Assembly (NCBI GenBank): GCA_029448655.1
Contig: JACCLO010000004.1
Coordinates: 2,046,001 to 2,110,000, forward strand
DNA from: Wolfiporia cocos
Taxonomy: Eukaryota > Basidiomycota > Agaricomycetes > Polyporales > Phaeolaceae
Reading direction: 5' to 3'
DNA: 64,000 nucleotides
Under the pieces are notes generated by a model that was given only the letters and a program-made list of their open reading frames with translations, was not told where the DNA came from and ran no database searches. The first letter of the stretch is position 1, and every line of letters starts with the position of its first letter. The translations under genes and the position numbers were made by a program. Shown here piece after piece: positions 28,769 to 38,739 of this stretch.

Positions 28769-31700
28769 TTATTCCGGACCGACTACACGTCGGTAGGACG
28801 AGCATATGTGTCGCACGAGGTTCTTCTCCGCGGAGAAGAATTTGCCACAGGAATCGCAAGTCCATGGACACTCGCGCCCGTGCTTGAGAACTTCATGTCT
28901 GCGATAGCGTACTGTGAGGGGAGAACAATTGGCAGTCAGATATCACATACCTTAGTCGGTCGTGTTGGCGCGAGAAGCGACTGGTGCAATTCGGTACACC
29001 ACAAGCGTATGGGTGCTGAAGTTTTGGCTGGTGCGTCATTTCGTGCACTTTGCGCGTATATTCGCGCAGGAAGCGGCGGTCACAGTGTCTGCACGGGTAT
29101 TTGCGATTCGGGTCATTGATGGGGTCGTCTTTGCTCTGCGGTGACCCGTAGGATGGAGAGTCGGACTGTCGACTGTCTGGATTCTCGGGCATCGCTGTTG
29201 ATGCATCGTTGGCAGCTTCTGCCGAGGGTGAGCGCTGCGAGACCGGGATTGGCGGTCATGCGTCGAATGCAGAAACACATGACATGAGTTGTTGCTCAAA
29301 ATGTTCTGGCGAGGCGCTTACCACTAATGATGCACTGGTCAGTACCTGTATCTGTACGGTGATTTGCATACGTGATCACTCACTATTGCTTGCATCTACC
29401 GCCATTGGAGCGCAATCACCACTACTTAGAGACATCGTCGCGTCCCCGTCATAATGCAAGGCTCCGTGCAGTGAGGATATTGATGTAGAGGCCGCTGGCT
29501 GAGACGCATCGAATAGCCAATTTGAGCTCGTCAATGTGGCGGCAGTATCTGATGCGACTATGGAGCGTTCAATCAGAACACATCATCTATGTCACGGATG
29601 TGCCCAGGGGGCCACTGTACTTCCCTCGCTATAGGTTCCACATGCGGCGCTAGGCGTACGCCGCGTCTCTGGTCCTCAGCCACCTCCTCGTGCGTCTCTC
29701 TAGTTTGTTGGTCACCTGACTGTTAGGTTAGCGCTGTAGGGTAGCGCGCGCCTCAGGTATCACACGTTATGGTCACACAGTTACATCGTCACAGTAGTTA
29801 CATAGTCATGTGTCCTCTTACATAATGCGCGCACAGGCCATTAGTTTAGGGCGGCCCTTACTGGCCAACTACAGATGTATAAGTACGACGGATGAGGACT
29901 TACATCCTCATCCTTGAGATTCTCGTCAATGCACCTAGTGCCTCTCTTATCATCTGTCTGAGCGTGCTCTGGCCCGAGGGCCCCTCTTGTCTTGCTCGAC
30001 TGTGTGATGCCTCTCTATGTCGCCTCTAGGAGTCCTTAGGGAATGGTCACCTTTGGTACAGCCGACAAGGTCACCGCTGGCGCGGCGTCGCACACGTCTT
30101 GTAGGGCGTTAGGGAGTCCCCCTGATGCCAGGGTCGCACAGACTGGTAAGTCTGTGACATAATCTCAAGGATATCTTACCTCCCCTCCGGCGCGAACTGC
30201 GTTGGGGCCGAGGGTTCTCCACGTACAGGGTGCCATGGCAACGCGGCGGGGCAGCCTCTGGTAGAAGCGCCAGAGGTCCGTAGTCTTACGAGCCCCCACG
30301 AAGCGTTACACCAGGCGAAGTACCCGTGCGGAGTGAGCAAGCAAGTCCGCCCCCTTTCGAACGCAAGGTAGAAGGGGTCAACCGACGTAAGCCCCGTTTG
30401 AGGACCCGCCGCCGTCACCCCTGACAAGGGAATGTACGCGCGCGTGGAGGTCTAGGGCAGTCCGGCCAGTTACCTCTGGGCGGCAGGCACTAGTACAAGA
30501 TCTCATGACCAGTGGGTATGCGAAGGAACCCGCAAGGGTCTCCAACCCCACACCGACGGTCTCGAAGGATAGACAACAGCATCGACAACCGACTACTATA
30601 CTCGACTGAGCCAACCACATACCCCGAGGTCGGCGCGTCACGCTCAGCCATGTCGGCGGCAGTCCTAGGAGGCGGAATGAACAAGCATTACCACAACCTC
30701 CGATGGGCCCGCTCACCGCTGACGAGCCTCATTCGCTCACGTTGCGGGATGTAAGGGAAACAGGGAATGGTCACCGTTTTCATCCCAATGTTCTCCTGCA
30801 GGCGACGCTCACTTCTCTCCTCCATCGGCGGACGGACCGTGCACATGGATGCTCCCCACTCTACGTTGCAAGGGATGGGCCGTGTGTTAAACAAGCAACC
30901 AAGGATGCGAGGGTCGTAGGATATAAGGTAGAACGTTAGGGACAACGTTTTTTAGGAGGGGGGGTAATGTCACGGATGTGCCCAGGGGGCCACTGTACTT
31001 CCCTCGCTATAGGTTCCACATGCGGCGCTAGGCGTACGCCGCGTCTCTGGTCCTCAGCCACCTCCTCGTGCGTCTCTCTAGTTTGTTGGTCACCTGACTG
31101 TTAGGTTAGCGCTGTAGGGTAGCGCGCGCCTCAGGTATCACACGTTATGGTCACACAGTTACATCGTCACAGTAGTTACATAGTCATGTGTCCTCTTACA
31201 TAATGCGCGCACAGGCCATTAGTTTAGGGCGGCCCTTACTGGCCAACTACAGATGTATAAGTACGACGGATGAGGACTTACATCCTCATCCTTGAGATTC
31301 TCGTCAATGCACCTAGTGCCTCTCTTATCATCTGTCTGAGCGTGCTCTGGCCCGAGGGCCCCTCTTGTCTTGCTCGACTGTGTGATGCCTCTCTATGTCG
31401 CCTCTAGGAGTCCTTAGGGAATGGTCACCTTTGGTACAGCCGACAAGGTCACCGCTGGCGCGGCGTCGCACACGTCTTGTAGGGCGTTAGGGAGTCCCCC
31501 TGATGCCAGGGTCGCACAGACTGGTAAGTCTGTGACAATCTATCGGTTCGCTATGTCACATACCCATGTTGCTAGAGAGCATACTGAACAAGTCTCCACC
31601 AGTAGCGAGATGGGGAAGAGCTGATATTGACTGGCAGCCAGTCTCGGCTGTTGGGAGGAACCAATCAAGTTCTGCTAATGTACATGAGCTTCTGAGCGCC

Positions 31701-32070
31701 ACAAACAACATGACTCGAGCTTACCGTCAAAGAGATTCTCGGGGAACTGTATGTCTGTGCCGAATGCGTCGTGTACAGGATCATGGACAGTCTCAGACTT
31801 GCTAGGTCCATGACTCAGGGAGATTCGCCACGTCTTCTGTCCAGTATGAGGGTCGTCATAATCCTTGACGTGAATCTGGTAAGCAGAGAGCTCTGCAGTA
31901 CGTGTTAGAGCGCAGCAGGATACAAGTAAGGTGAAGAACATACTGGAGGATGAGAGATCGTTGTTGTCTGGTCTCGACAAGCATCGAGGAGACAATAAAG
32001 GCTGCTCGGCACCTCTGAAGTGCAGCTCAAATCTAGACAGATCGGTGAGCGGGAGAGAGAAGGAGGTCAT
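28769..32070 (-). CDS. C2H2 zinc-finger protein, spliced, with a TRIM in one intron
   Basis: Proposed exons (minus): 31944-32070, 31725-31892, 31564-31674, 29384-29557, 29322-29351 (ends least certain), 28951-29218 and 28769-28898. They sum to 1008 nt with phase preserved at every junction, giving about 335 residues. Introns begin GTATGT, GTAAGC, GTATGT, GTGAGT, GTAAGC, GTATGT and end AG; most are about 50 bp. The C-terminus has three zinc fingers: CRHCDRRFLREYTRKVHEMTH, CGVPNCTSRFSRQH...HEVLKH (spanning the last intron) and CDSCGKFFSAEKNLVRH. The N-terminal half is Ser-rich and unrecognised. It is probably a nuclear DNA-binding regulator. The fourth intron would be 53 bp without the inserted element. 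The start Met is the first in frame but is not proven. Confidence 0.75.
29590..30159 (+). repeat. LTR-C, 5' LTR of the TRIM
   Basis: TGTCACGGATGTGCCC...CTGTGACA. TATAAGTA near 29877-29884, hairpin GGATGAGGA/TCCTCATCC (29890-29898 with 29905-29913), terminal hairpin CACAGACT/AGTCTGTG. Confidence 0.93.
30160..30967 (+). other. TRIM internal region, non-coding
   Basis: Primer site, then about 780 bp with no recognisable protein. It contains potential RNA hairpins such as CCTCTGG/CCAGAGG (30255-30261 with 30270-30276). It may be a leader domain retained for packaging, by analogy with the LARD. Confidence 0.55.
30968..31537 (+). repeat. LTR-C, 3' LTR of the TRIM
   Basis: 570 bp, same length as the 5' copy. 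Preceded by a G-rich purine tract and followed by the target copy ATCTA. Confidence 0.93.
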
Positions 32071-34586
32071 TTGAGATGGATTCTAATGGACGGAATACTA
32101 CTCGAATGTCCTTCTGGCAGCTATCGTATATATACGATCCGATCTGTGAATTAGGCGAAGGGACGGGCGCCTGACAGAAAGAGTGGGACAAGGCTGATTG
32201 TCACAATGCGCAGCACTTTCATCTGGCATTAGATGTCTTAGCCGCGGAGTATTGGTAATAGGTGTGTTCCGTTCGACGGCACGAATAATTTGACGATGGC
32301 GCCTCGTCGGAGTGTGTCTGATTGCTTCAATGTACGAAAGAGGCGACCCTCTTACGAGCTTTGACAGGTTGGAGATAGGCACGCTTGAACAGACATCGCA
32401 GTATTAGGTACTATTAACAGGAGCTTGATCACAGCCGTGGAGTACCGCGCTGCGGGAAGCAGGACAGAGCGCTGAGTAGTGATACGCGCAGACCGCGCCA
32501 TAATCGGCAGGCACGAGAATAAATGCCTTGGCCGCTGCGTACAGCCGCTGGCCGGATGCGAAGGTTGAGAACTCACTGAAATGTACATACTTGATGCGAG
32601 TTGTCTTGCATATCTGGTTGGCGAACGGCTGTTGATGCCAGCCCCATGGTATCGGCTACAGGCCCTGGATGATGTCCAATTGCACTTCTAGCCATATCCG
32701 GAGTCAGGAAGCCTTAAGCTTCTGATCTGGAGATTATGCAGATCAACTAGTTGCCCAACAGGCGCCTACGTCCTCGGGCTGAGTTCGGGCACACGTGCCG
32801 AGCCGGTGCATTGCAAGTTAACTTGCACCCGTCTTGACCGGTATATTGTCTAACCGAAGTATTGTCACAAGCCGATTTCTTTCGCCTAGCCAACGACTAG
32901 TGACTAGAGCCTAAACCCTTATCTTATCTAAGCGCGCACCTATGCAGTCACGTGCCAAGACCCCAAACACCCTATCACGTGTTGCCAGACCCCCGGACAC
33001 TCTGTGCCGTGTACCTACACCCACTCTAAGGTTACCTATGATATAACGGACTATCAGCTTATGTAATAACTGTACAGTAGCCAAACAATGTACAAACAGT
33101 AGAATAGCATATATACTGGCCGACGAGCAGGGTAGCACCCCAGACTCGTCTTGGCCTTATACGCCTTGAGTAGCCTCAGATCAGGAATACGCTTTCACAC
33201 GAGTCATATTCCCCTGAGTAGTTGCTTGAAGTGTTGCTTGTGTCAAGTATTGTGTGAGATATCTCGCACTTTACCTGGATCTCCCGTTGAAGTAGCTGGC
33301 AGCTCACTTGGCGTTCCCCGCCTCAGTGCTCATCGTTTCCTCATGTAAATGTTACAATGAATAGGACTTATCGGGCCCCTGCTGGCGCACTGCATGGTGT
33401 ATCGATCCGGCTGCCGGACGTCACGGCTGCTGTTGCGGCTGCTTTGCGGCATTGAAACACCTTCTCGTGTCTCACCCACATCAGCGAGAGAAGCCTGGTC
33501 AGAAACTGCATTGCATCATCCATTTAATTTCTATCCAGTAGCCTGTTGTCCACGAAGGTAAACAATGACGTCTCGCATTGTGCTGACAGCGGTCTGTCGA
33601 AAGAGGTTCTTCTCTTCTTGTCGTGCAAATGCCATGCTTAACGGGATCTAGAGTTCTGAGTCATGAAGCCTGACGCGTCAAAACAACCGTGAGATCATGC
33701 TGAGGCCTTACAACGGAGATAGCGTTGGTGGTGTACTATAATGCACCTTATAAGTATATTCATGTGCTTCAAGTAACAGAGCTTAGTGGCATCAAAGTGG
33801 AGACATCCCGCATCTTCGCAAATTGCAGGCCGATGTTGATTTGCTATTCGTTGGTGAGGCGCGCGCAACGCCAAATTAGCATTGAGGGGACGATGTCACG
33901 ATGCGATGCGACAAGGCGGAGCTGCCTGTTGCATCGCGGGACCACTACCGGTCTGTGGGCGACGCTGACTGCGTCGGCCGGTGATGATGACCATAGAAGG
34001 GCACGGCTGTCACCACGCGAGGGCAACGAACGGTGCGCTTCCATGCCGTAGGGGCAGTATACCAATTGCGGTACAAGCTACACTGCGCGCGACTCGAATA
34101 GGTGTCCTGATCCAGCAGCTGCACTACCTGGAGAGGCTGTATTGAGGGTTAAACGTTTACCATTTGCGTGTCCGTCGTGAGAATTCAGCGGCGTGGCGTG
34201 TGCCGTTAATCATATGATCATGGGTATGCTCCATAAGTCGTCGCATTTTCCGCGTTAGCTCACAAGACCGCCGACTGTGAACAGTACCGCACGAACTTCA
34301 TGTGCTAATAATAATTTCTGTCAACTGCGATCACCGCGCAACGCAAGGTAATGTCTGCAGAGCATGCACCATCCGTACGTCCATCTCGCACTCGCTATGA
34401 TCCCTGATCCATACGAACGTACCTGTTCACCAACTTGCAATTGATCTTTAACTTTATTCGGAACATGTACAGTTGCATCAGTCCAATATGGAGGAAGCGA
34501 AGCGCCCGTGGATATTCTCACGGTTCCATCCGTTTCAAGCTGCTTGCGGTTGGGGTCAAAATCTTGTCCCAGACATCCGCGATGAT
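32071..34586. other. Long stretch without a recognised gene
   Basis: The first part is the 5' flank of the C2H2 gene. A 16 bp perfect palindrome TGCAAGTTAACTTGCA lies at 32812-32827. Near 33100-33140 a TATATACTGG box precedes a pyrimidine-rich stretch resembling an LTR promoter, but I could not find matching LTR ends. No convincing protein. Confidence 0.4.
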
Positions 34587-35213
34587 GACTTGAGGTTAAT
34601 GTACCCGCGAGTTTGCATGGCCTTTCAAACTCTGCTGTGGCTGCGCCAGCGCTTGTGGATCGGCGCGTAGGGGCGCGCCGCATGTACAAGTTGTGGGATA
34701 TTGAAGAAATAAAGAACACGAGCAGGCGGCGGCGCGGATTCGATAGCCTCATTATATCCAATCACATTGATGGATTGCATTCGGCAGTGACGACCTCACG
34801 CATAAGTCACTGACATCATAGCGTGGCGCCAAACGTGCACTTCTAGTACGTCCTCTGCTCACTCACTCTATTGTAGAGCGCACGACTTGCGGCGTATGTC
34901 AGATCTAATGAAACGCGGTCTGCCCTTCCCTGCTGCTCAACGATATTGGCTGCCTGGCTCAACCTTTGTACAGCATAATCTATATCACTTTGCGCTTGGT
35001 TGTCAGACTGGGATACCGTAATGGTGAGTATATATCCATTCAATTGTAGGTATACATTCGAATTCGCCGCTGCCGCCTGCTCGTTTTCTTCAAGATCCTA
35101 CAACTTGTACACACGGCGCGCCCCTACGCGCCGATCCACAAGCGCTGGCGCAGCCACGCCGGAGTTTGAAATGCCATGCAAACTCGCTGGGACATTAACC
35201 TTAAGTCACAAGT
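34587..35213. repeat. Long inverted repeat, arms about 160 bp
   Basis: 34587-34747 is the imperfect reverse complement of 35055-35213. Shared core features are GGCGCGCC and the stretch complementary to CCACAAGCGCTGGCGCAGCC. The spacer is about 310 bp. No target duplication was recognised. Confidence 0.75.
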
Positions 35214-35790
35214 CACCATCAGCTGCGTTATGCGTTCTAACAAATCATACACGTTGCGTTCTCAACGCTCTCAAGCACCAAGGAAGGACCAAGGCGCCCG
35301 GCGGTGCCGTGAGACCCCCGTTGATATCGGCGGCGTTCAACGCGTCATCTGTTGGCTGGCGCTGGGTCCCAAAAGTGCGGAACCAGCTCCGAGACCACGA
35401 GTATGCTCGGTGCCCGATGGTACTTCGATAGCCGCGCGCACGTTGGCGGAACACCGTCTCGAGGCTCGCTCGCTCGTGGCCAGTAGTACGTGTCCAAATT
35501 ACTTGAATGTCACGTGGGCATGTTCCGGCTAACAGTCGGAGAGTTTGGAAGTGCTACACCGAGCTAAATTGACTTTCATTCTCTGCTACGACAAGTGTAG
35601 AGTCGGGCATGGGTCGGACAGGACGCACGTCATTTAACTTCGACCGTGCGACCCGCCCAATCCTCATTTAGCCGTGTTTCGATCAATTTGTCGAGTTCTT
35701 TCGCTTTCCCAACCGCCACATCCACAATCCGCAACACCTCCTGCTGGTCAAGTGGCACACCACCTGCCTTTTGAACGACACATGCGATAC
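35214..35790. other. Unassigned stretch next to a Copia fragment
   Basis: No gene recognised. The right part may be the untranslated 3' region of the Copia remnant that follows. Confidence 0.35.
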
Positions 35791-36305
35791 TCAAACCTTC
35801 GCGAGTCCTATCAAGGCGGCGAAGTGTTTGGTCTTGAGCGACGGAAGCGCCTTCGTCAGGATGTCAGCCGTCATGTTTTCGGTTGGACACTAAGAGAGCG
35901 AAATCTTGCCCTCGTCTATAGTGTAGTGGATGAAATGGAACTGGATGTCGATGTGTTTGGTGCGTGCGTGAGAACAGTCATCCTTTGAGAGGGCGATGGC
36001 AGACTGATTGTCAGAACGTAAGGGAATGGGGCACACGGCGTCACCAAAAAGCTCCGCAAGGAAGGAGCGCAGCCACAGTGCCTCCTTGCTGGCGTGAGTG
36101 AGAGTGACGTACTCGGCCTCTGTGGTCGAGAGGGTGACGAGGTCCTGCCGTTTCGAGGACCAGGATATCGCTCCTCCGTTAAGCATGAAGACATACCCGG
36201 AGATCGCGCGCCGCCCTTCGGTGCCAATACCATCTGCATCCAAATATCCCATCACCTCACTATCCTCCGAGCCTCCTAAGACGAGCCAGAGGTCAGTACA
36301 GTTGA
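35791..36305 (-). pseudogene. Ty1/Copia pol fragment, RNase H end
   Basis: Typical Copia RNase H: YLDADGIGTEGRRAISGYVF, SWSSKRQDLVTLSTTEAEY, SDNQSAIALSKDD and ARTKHIDIQFHFI, followed after a frameshift near 35890 by the usual C-terminal MTADILTKALPS and a stop at 35791. No RT or integrase part is in the window, and the upstream match stops near 36305. A dead remnant. Confidence 0.85.
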
Positions 36306-36381
36306 CTCACTCATAATGCATAGCCGGAGCTGGGAACCACCACGGGGAGCGGGGAGTTATGCATAAAACGTCATACTGGAT

Positions 36382-36411
36382 AATGCATAGCCTGATCAGG
36401 AGTTATGCATT
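36382..36411. other. Palindrome near the left edge of a pogo-type remnant
   Basis: AATGCATA and TATGCATT arms surround CCTGATCAGG. A related shorter inverted pair lies just left (36313-36364). Possibly terminal repeats of the transposon that follows. Confidence 0.4.
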
Positions 36412-36536
36412 AGTATATCATACCGGATATATTATAAAGTGCATATGAATATTATAATTATAATATATTTGAGCAAAACTAAGTCCTTCAGATCATCTCT
36501 GACTGATTCGGACCCAACCTTCAGCTGTACTTCTCA

Positions 36537-38126
36537 ATGCCTGTTGAAGATTGGAAGTGGAAGCCCTGCCCCAGACCTGATAAAAAGCCCTATATGCACC
36601 CAACAAAGGCTTCAGATCAGCCATGGACATCTTCCATCAAAAAGCCTGCACACAAGCGAAGCAATCTCACCCTTCATGACTGGCTCACAGTTGTTTCATG
36701 GCATGATGCTCATCAGCCAGTCTCACAGGGAGAAGTCATCAAGTATTTTGCCAATCGATCAGAGGGTGCTCTTATCTTCAATCAATCAAGCCTCTCATGG
36801 CACCTGTCTACTGAGGGTCACCAATTTGACCAGCAATGTCTCAATGCAACACCAAATGCACTCTCATCGAACTGCATTCATGTTGTGACCCAGCCGATGT
36901 TGAGTGGGCACTTGTCCTTTGGATTCATCATATGGAATCAAAGTGTGAACATGTCACAGGCCTAGTGTTGTGAGGTCCGGTCTCAAGGACCGCTAAAGAC
37001 CAAGGACCGGACCAGGACCGGACTGACTAGGACCGATTCAACGGTCCGGTCCAGTCCTGGTCCTGACACGGTCCTGGTCCCGGTCCTTCTGAGTGGTCAG
37101 ATTTTGCAGGATCGGTAAGGACCGGTCTGGACCGGTCCTGGACCGGTCCCAAATTTATCATAGAATAGCACTTATAATGTGGTTACTCCAACGTAGGGAA
37201 CCATGACTGACCAATTTACAATAAAACCAAAGTATTTAAGACCCCCTAGAGTGGGTCTGCATCATGTATATACCACTGGCTATTAGGGTAAACACATCAG
37301 ACAGAAGCTGACATGAATAGTAACAACCAAAAACCTTCTGATTTATGATATAATGAAGCACTGCTATTGTCTTGGGCAATGCTTGGCACACACAGGTTGT
37401 CCTCATATTATCACTAGTTTTGCTGACTGACATGCAGTTGTGTATTCTCCCATCCAGTAGTGTTAACACTCACATATTATGGTACACATGCATGGTGCAT
37501 TCAATATCACCCAGTTATTGGCAGAGCGCTGCTTAGCGGTAGTTATATGCTACTCATTGTGGCACATACAAAAATGCAACACATGATCTCATCAGATACA
37601 ACTTGAGGTGTGCAGTTACTGCAGTGTCATTTCTGTGTGTTGACTTCAGTATACAATTTTACTTTCAGAAATCAAGAACCAGTGCACCATAGCCAGTTTT
37701 TGGGCTGTACTTAGTATGTTCTGGTATATATCGAGTAGTAAGTACACTTTTGTTGCAGTTTCTGACATATAAAATTATAGTCAAGTCAATAACCACTTGA
37801 TCGGTCCTGGACCGGTCCAGACCGGTCCTAGGACCGCTATAGGACCGCGGTCCTACTTGGGACCGGTCTTCAGTCCGGTCCCTCGTTGCCCATGGCGGTC
37901 CGGTCCTGGTCCCGGTCCTCGGTCCTGCCCAAAACATGCAAAAGACCGGACCGGACCGGACCTCACAACACTACACAGGCCCAATGCTGCTGCAGAAGCG
38001 CAAGAGATTTGAAGAAGCATTGAATGACCCAGCTGATGAGCAGTTGCACTCTGAGACATGGATTACAGGTTTCTGCAAGACGTGAGTAGCAATTCTGCAC
38101 ACTGGCACAACTGACATCATTACAGG
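36537..38126 (+). pseudogene. pogo/Tc5-type transposase remnant with CENP-B-like HTH, split by a MITE
   Basis: The plus strand reads through a DNA-binding N-terminus (LTLHDWLTVVSWHDAHQP, FANRSEGALIF, LSWHLSTEG). After a frameshift comes the start of a CENP-B/Tc5-type HTH (WIHHMESKCEHVTGP), which resumes after the MITE at 36964-37973 as MLLQKRKRFEEALN and ETWITGFCKT. A GTGAGT...ACAG intron follows that point. The DDE part is missing because an LTR-D relic begins at 38128. Known members bind transposon ends through this HTH; this copy is dead. Confidence 0.7.
36964..37973. mobile_element. hAT-type MITE (GGACCGG family)
   Basis: Ends TAGTGTTGTGAGGTCCGGTC and the complement. Exact 8 bp duplications CACAGGCC (36956-36963 and 37974-37981). 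Subterminal runs of GGACCGG/CCGGTCC. 1010 bp, no coding capacity. Confidence 0.93.
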
Positions 38127-38127
38127 T

Positions 38128-38733
38128 ATGCCTTCAAGCCCTAAGTCAAAGACTTTAGGGGTCATTCAATATTCAATATGCATTAGAGGATATAATCTGT
38201 TAGGTTCGCAAGTCTGATAGAATATAAGACTTGCCAAAGTCCAAGAAGTTGGTGTGCACTTCGAGGACTTAGTCGTTCGGGAGCTTGGGAAATACTGAGT
38301 GTAGTTTCCTACATTTGAGAACAAGTATAAGACTTCTTCTTTGTACAACAAGATCAAGCTGAAGAGCCTCAATGATAAGTACATGAGTTTATATACTATG
38401 TTGGGTTCTAGGGGTCAAGTCCATCCCAGATGTCACCGATACTATCTACGCTATAGTATGAAACATTTGATAAGTATGTAGTGATATATTCAAAATGATA
38501 GATAGGAATGATGATGGCGGTTGAATGCCATGTATCAGCTAAGAAATGATAAATGTGAAACGAGGGCAGAGTTGGATCTGCCAGAGTCGAAATGCGCCCT
38601 ATATGCTAGTACAACTGGGGATACACCCAGTAGAGTCATGAGTAGCCAGAGAGCTGGTTGCACAACAAGTCCCTGTATCGTATTGGCCCGGTGGTGAGTT
38701 CTGCCAGCATTTGAAAAATCGGAATAACCATAA
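38128..38733 (-). repeat. Decayed LTR-D fragment
   Basis: Collinear with the right-hand part of 3031-3738 (from ATGCCTTC to the LTR end). It has lost many CpGs to TpG or CpA (for example CGCGTTAG to TGCATTAG). The left end is truncated. Confidence 0.85.
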
Positions 38734-38739
38734 CCATCC

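Larger units (their letters stand above)
29590..31537 (+). mobile_element. TRIM-like non-autonomous LTR element inside an intron
   Basis: Two 570 bp LTR-C copies (29590-30159 and 30968-31537), alike wherever compared, surround only 808 bp of internal sequence with no gag or pol. Exact target duplications ATCTA (29585-29589 and 31538-31542). The primer site AATCTCAAGGAT (30161-30172) is the reverse complement of ATCCTTGAGATT in the LTR (29910-29921). The purine tract ends at 30967. All signals needed for retrotransposition in trans are present. Confidence 0.93.

Noticed and set aside
30176..30939. Frames in the TRIM internal region
   Set aside because: Short, on both strands, without domains; the region is better explained as a non-coding leader.
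32880..33350. Candidate solo LTR with TATA box near 33105
   Set aside because: Composition and TATA resemble an LTR, but no TG...CA ends with a matching 5 bp duplication could be found.
34321..34761. 146-codon minus-strand frame over the inverted repeat
   Set aside because: Half of it is the repeat arm, and a similar reading occurs from the other arm; more likely a repeat effect.
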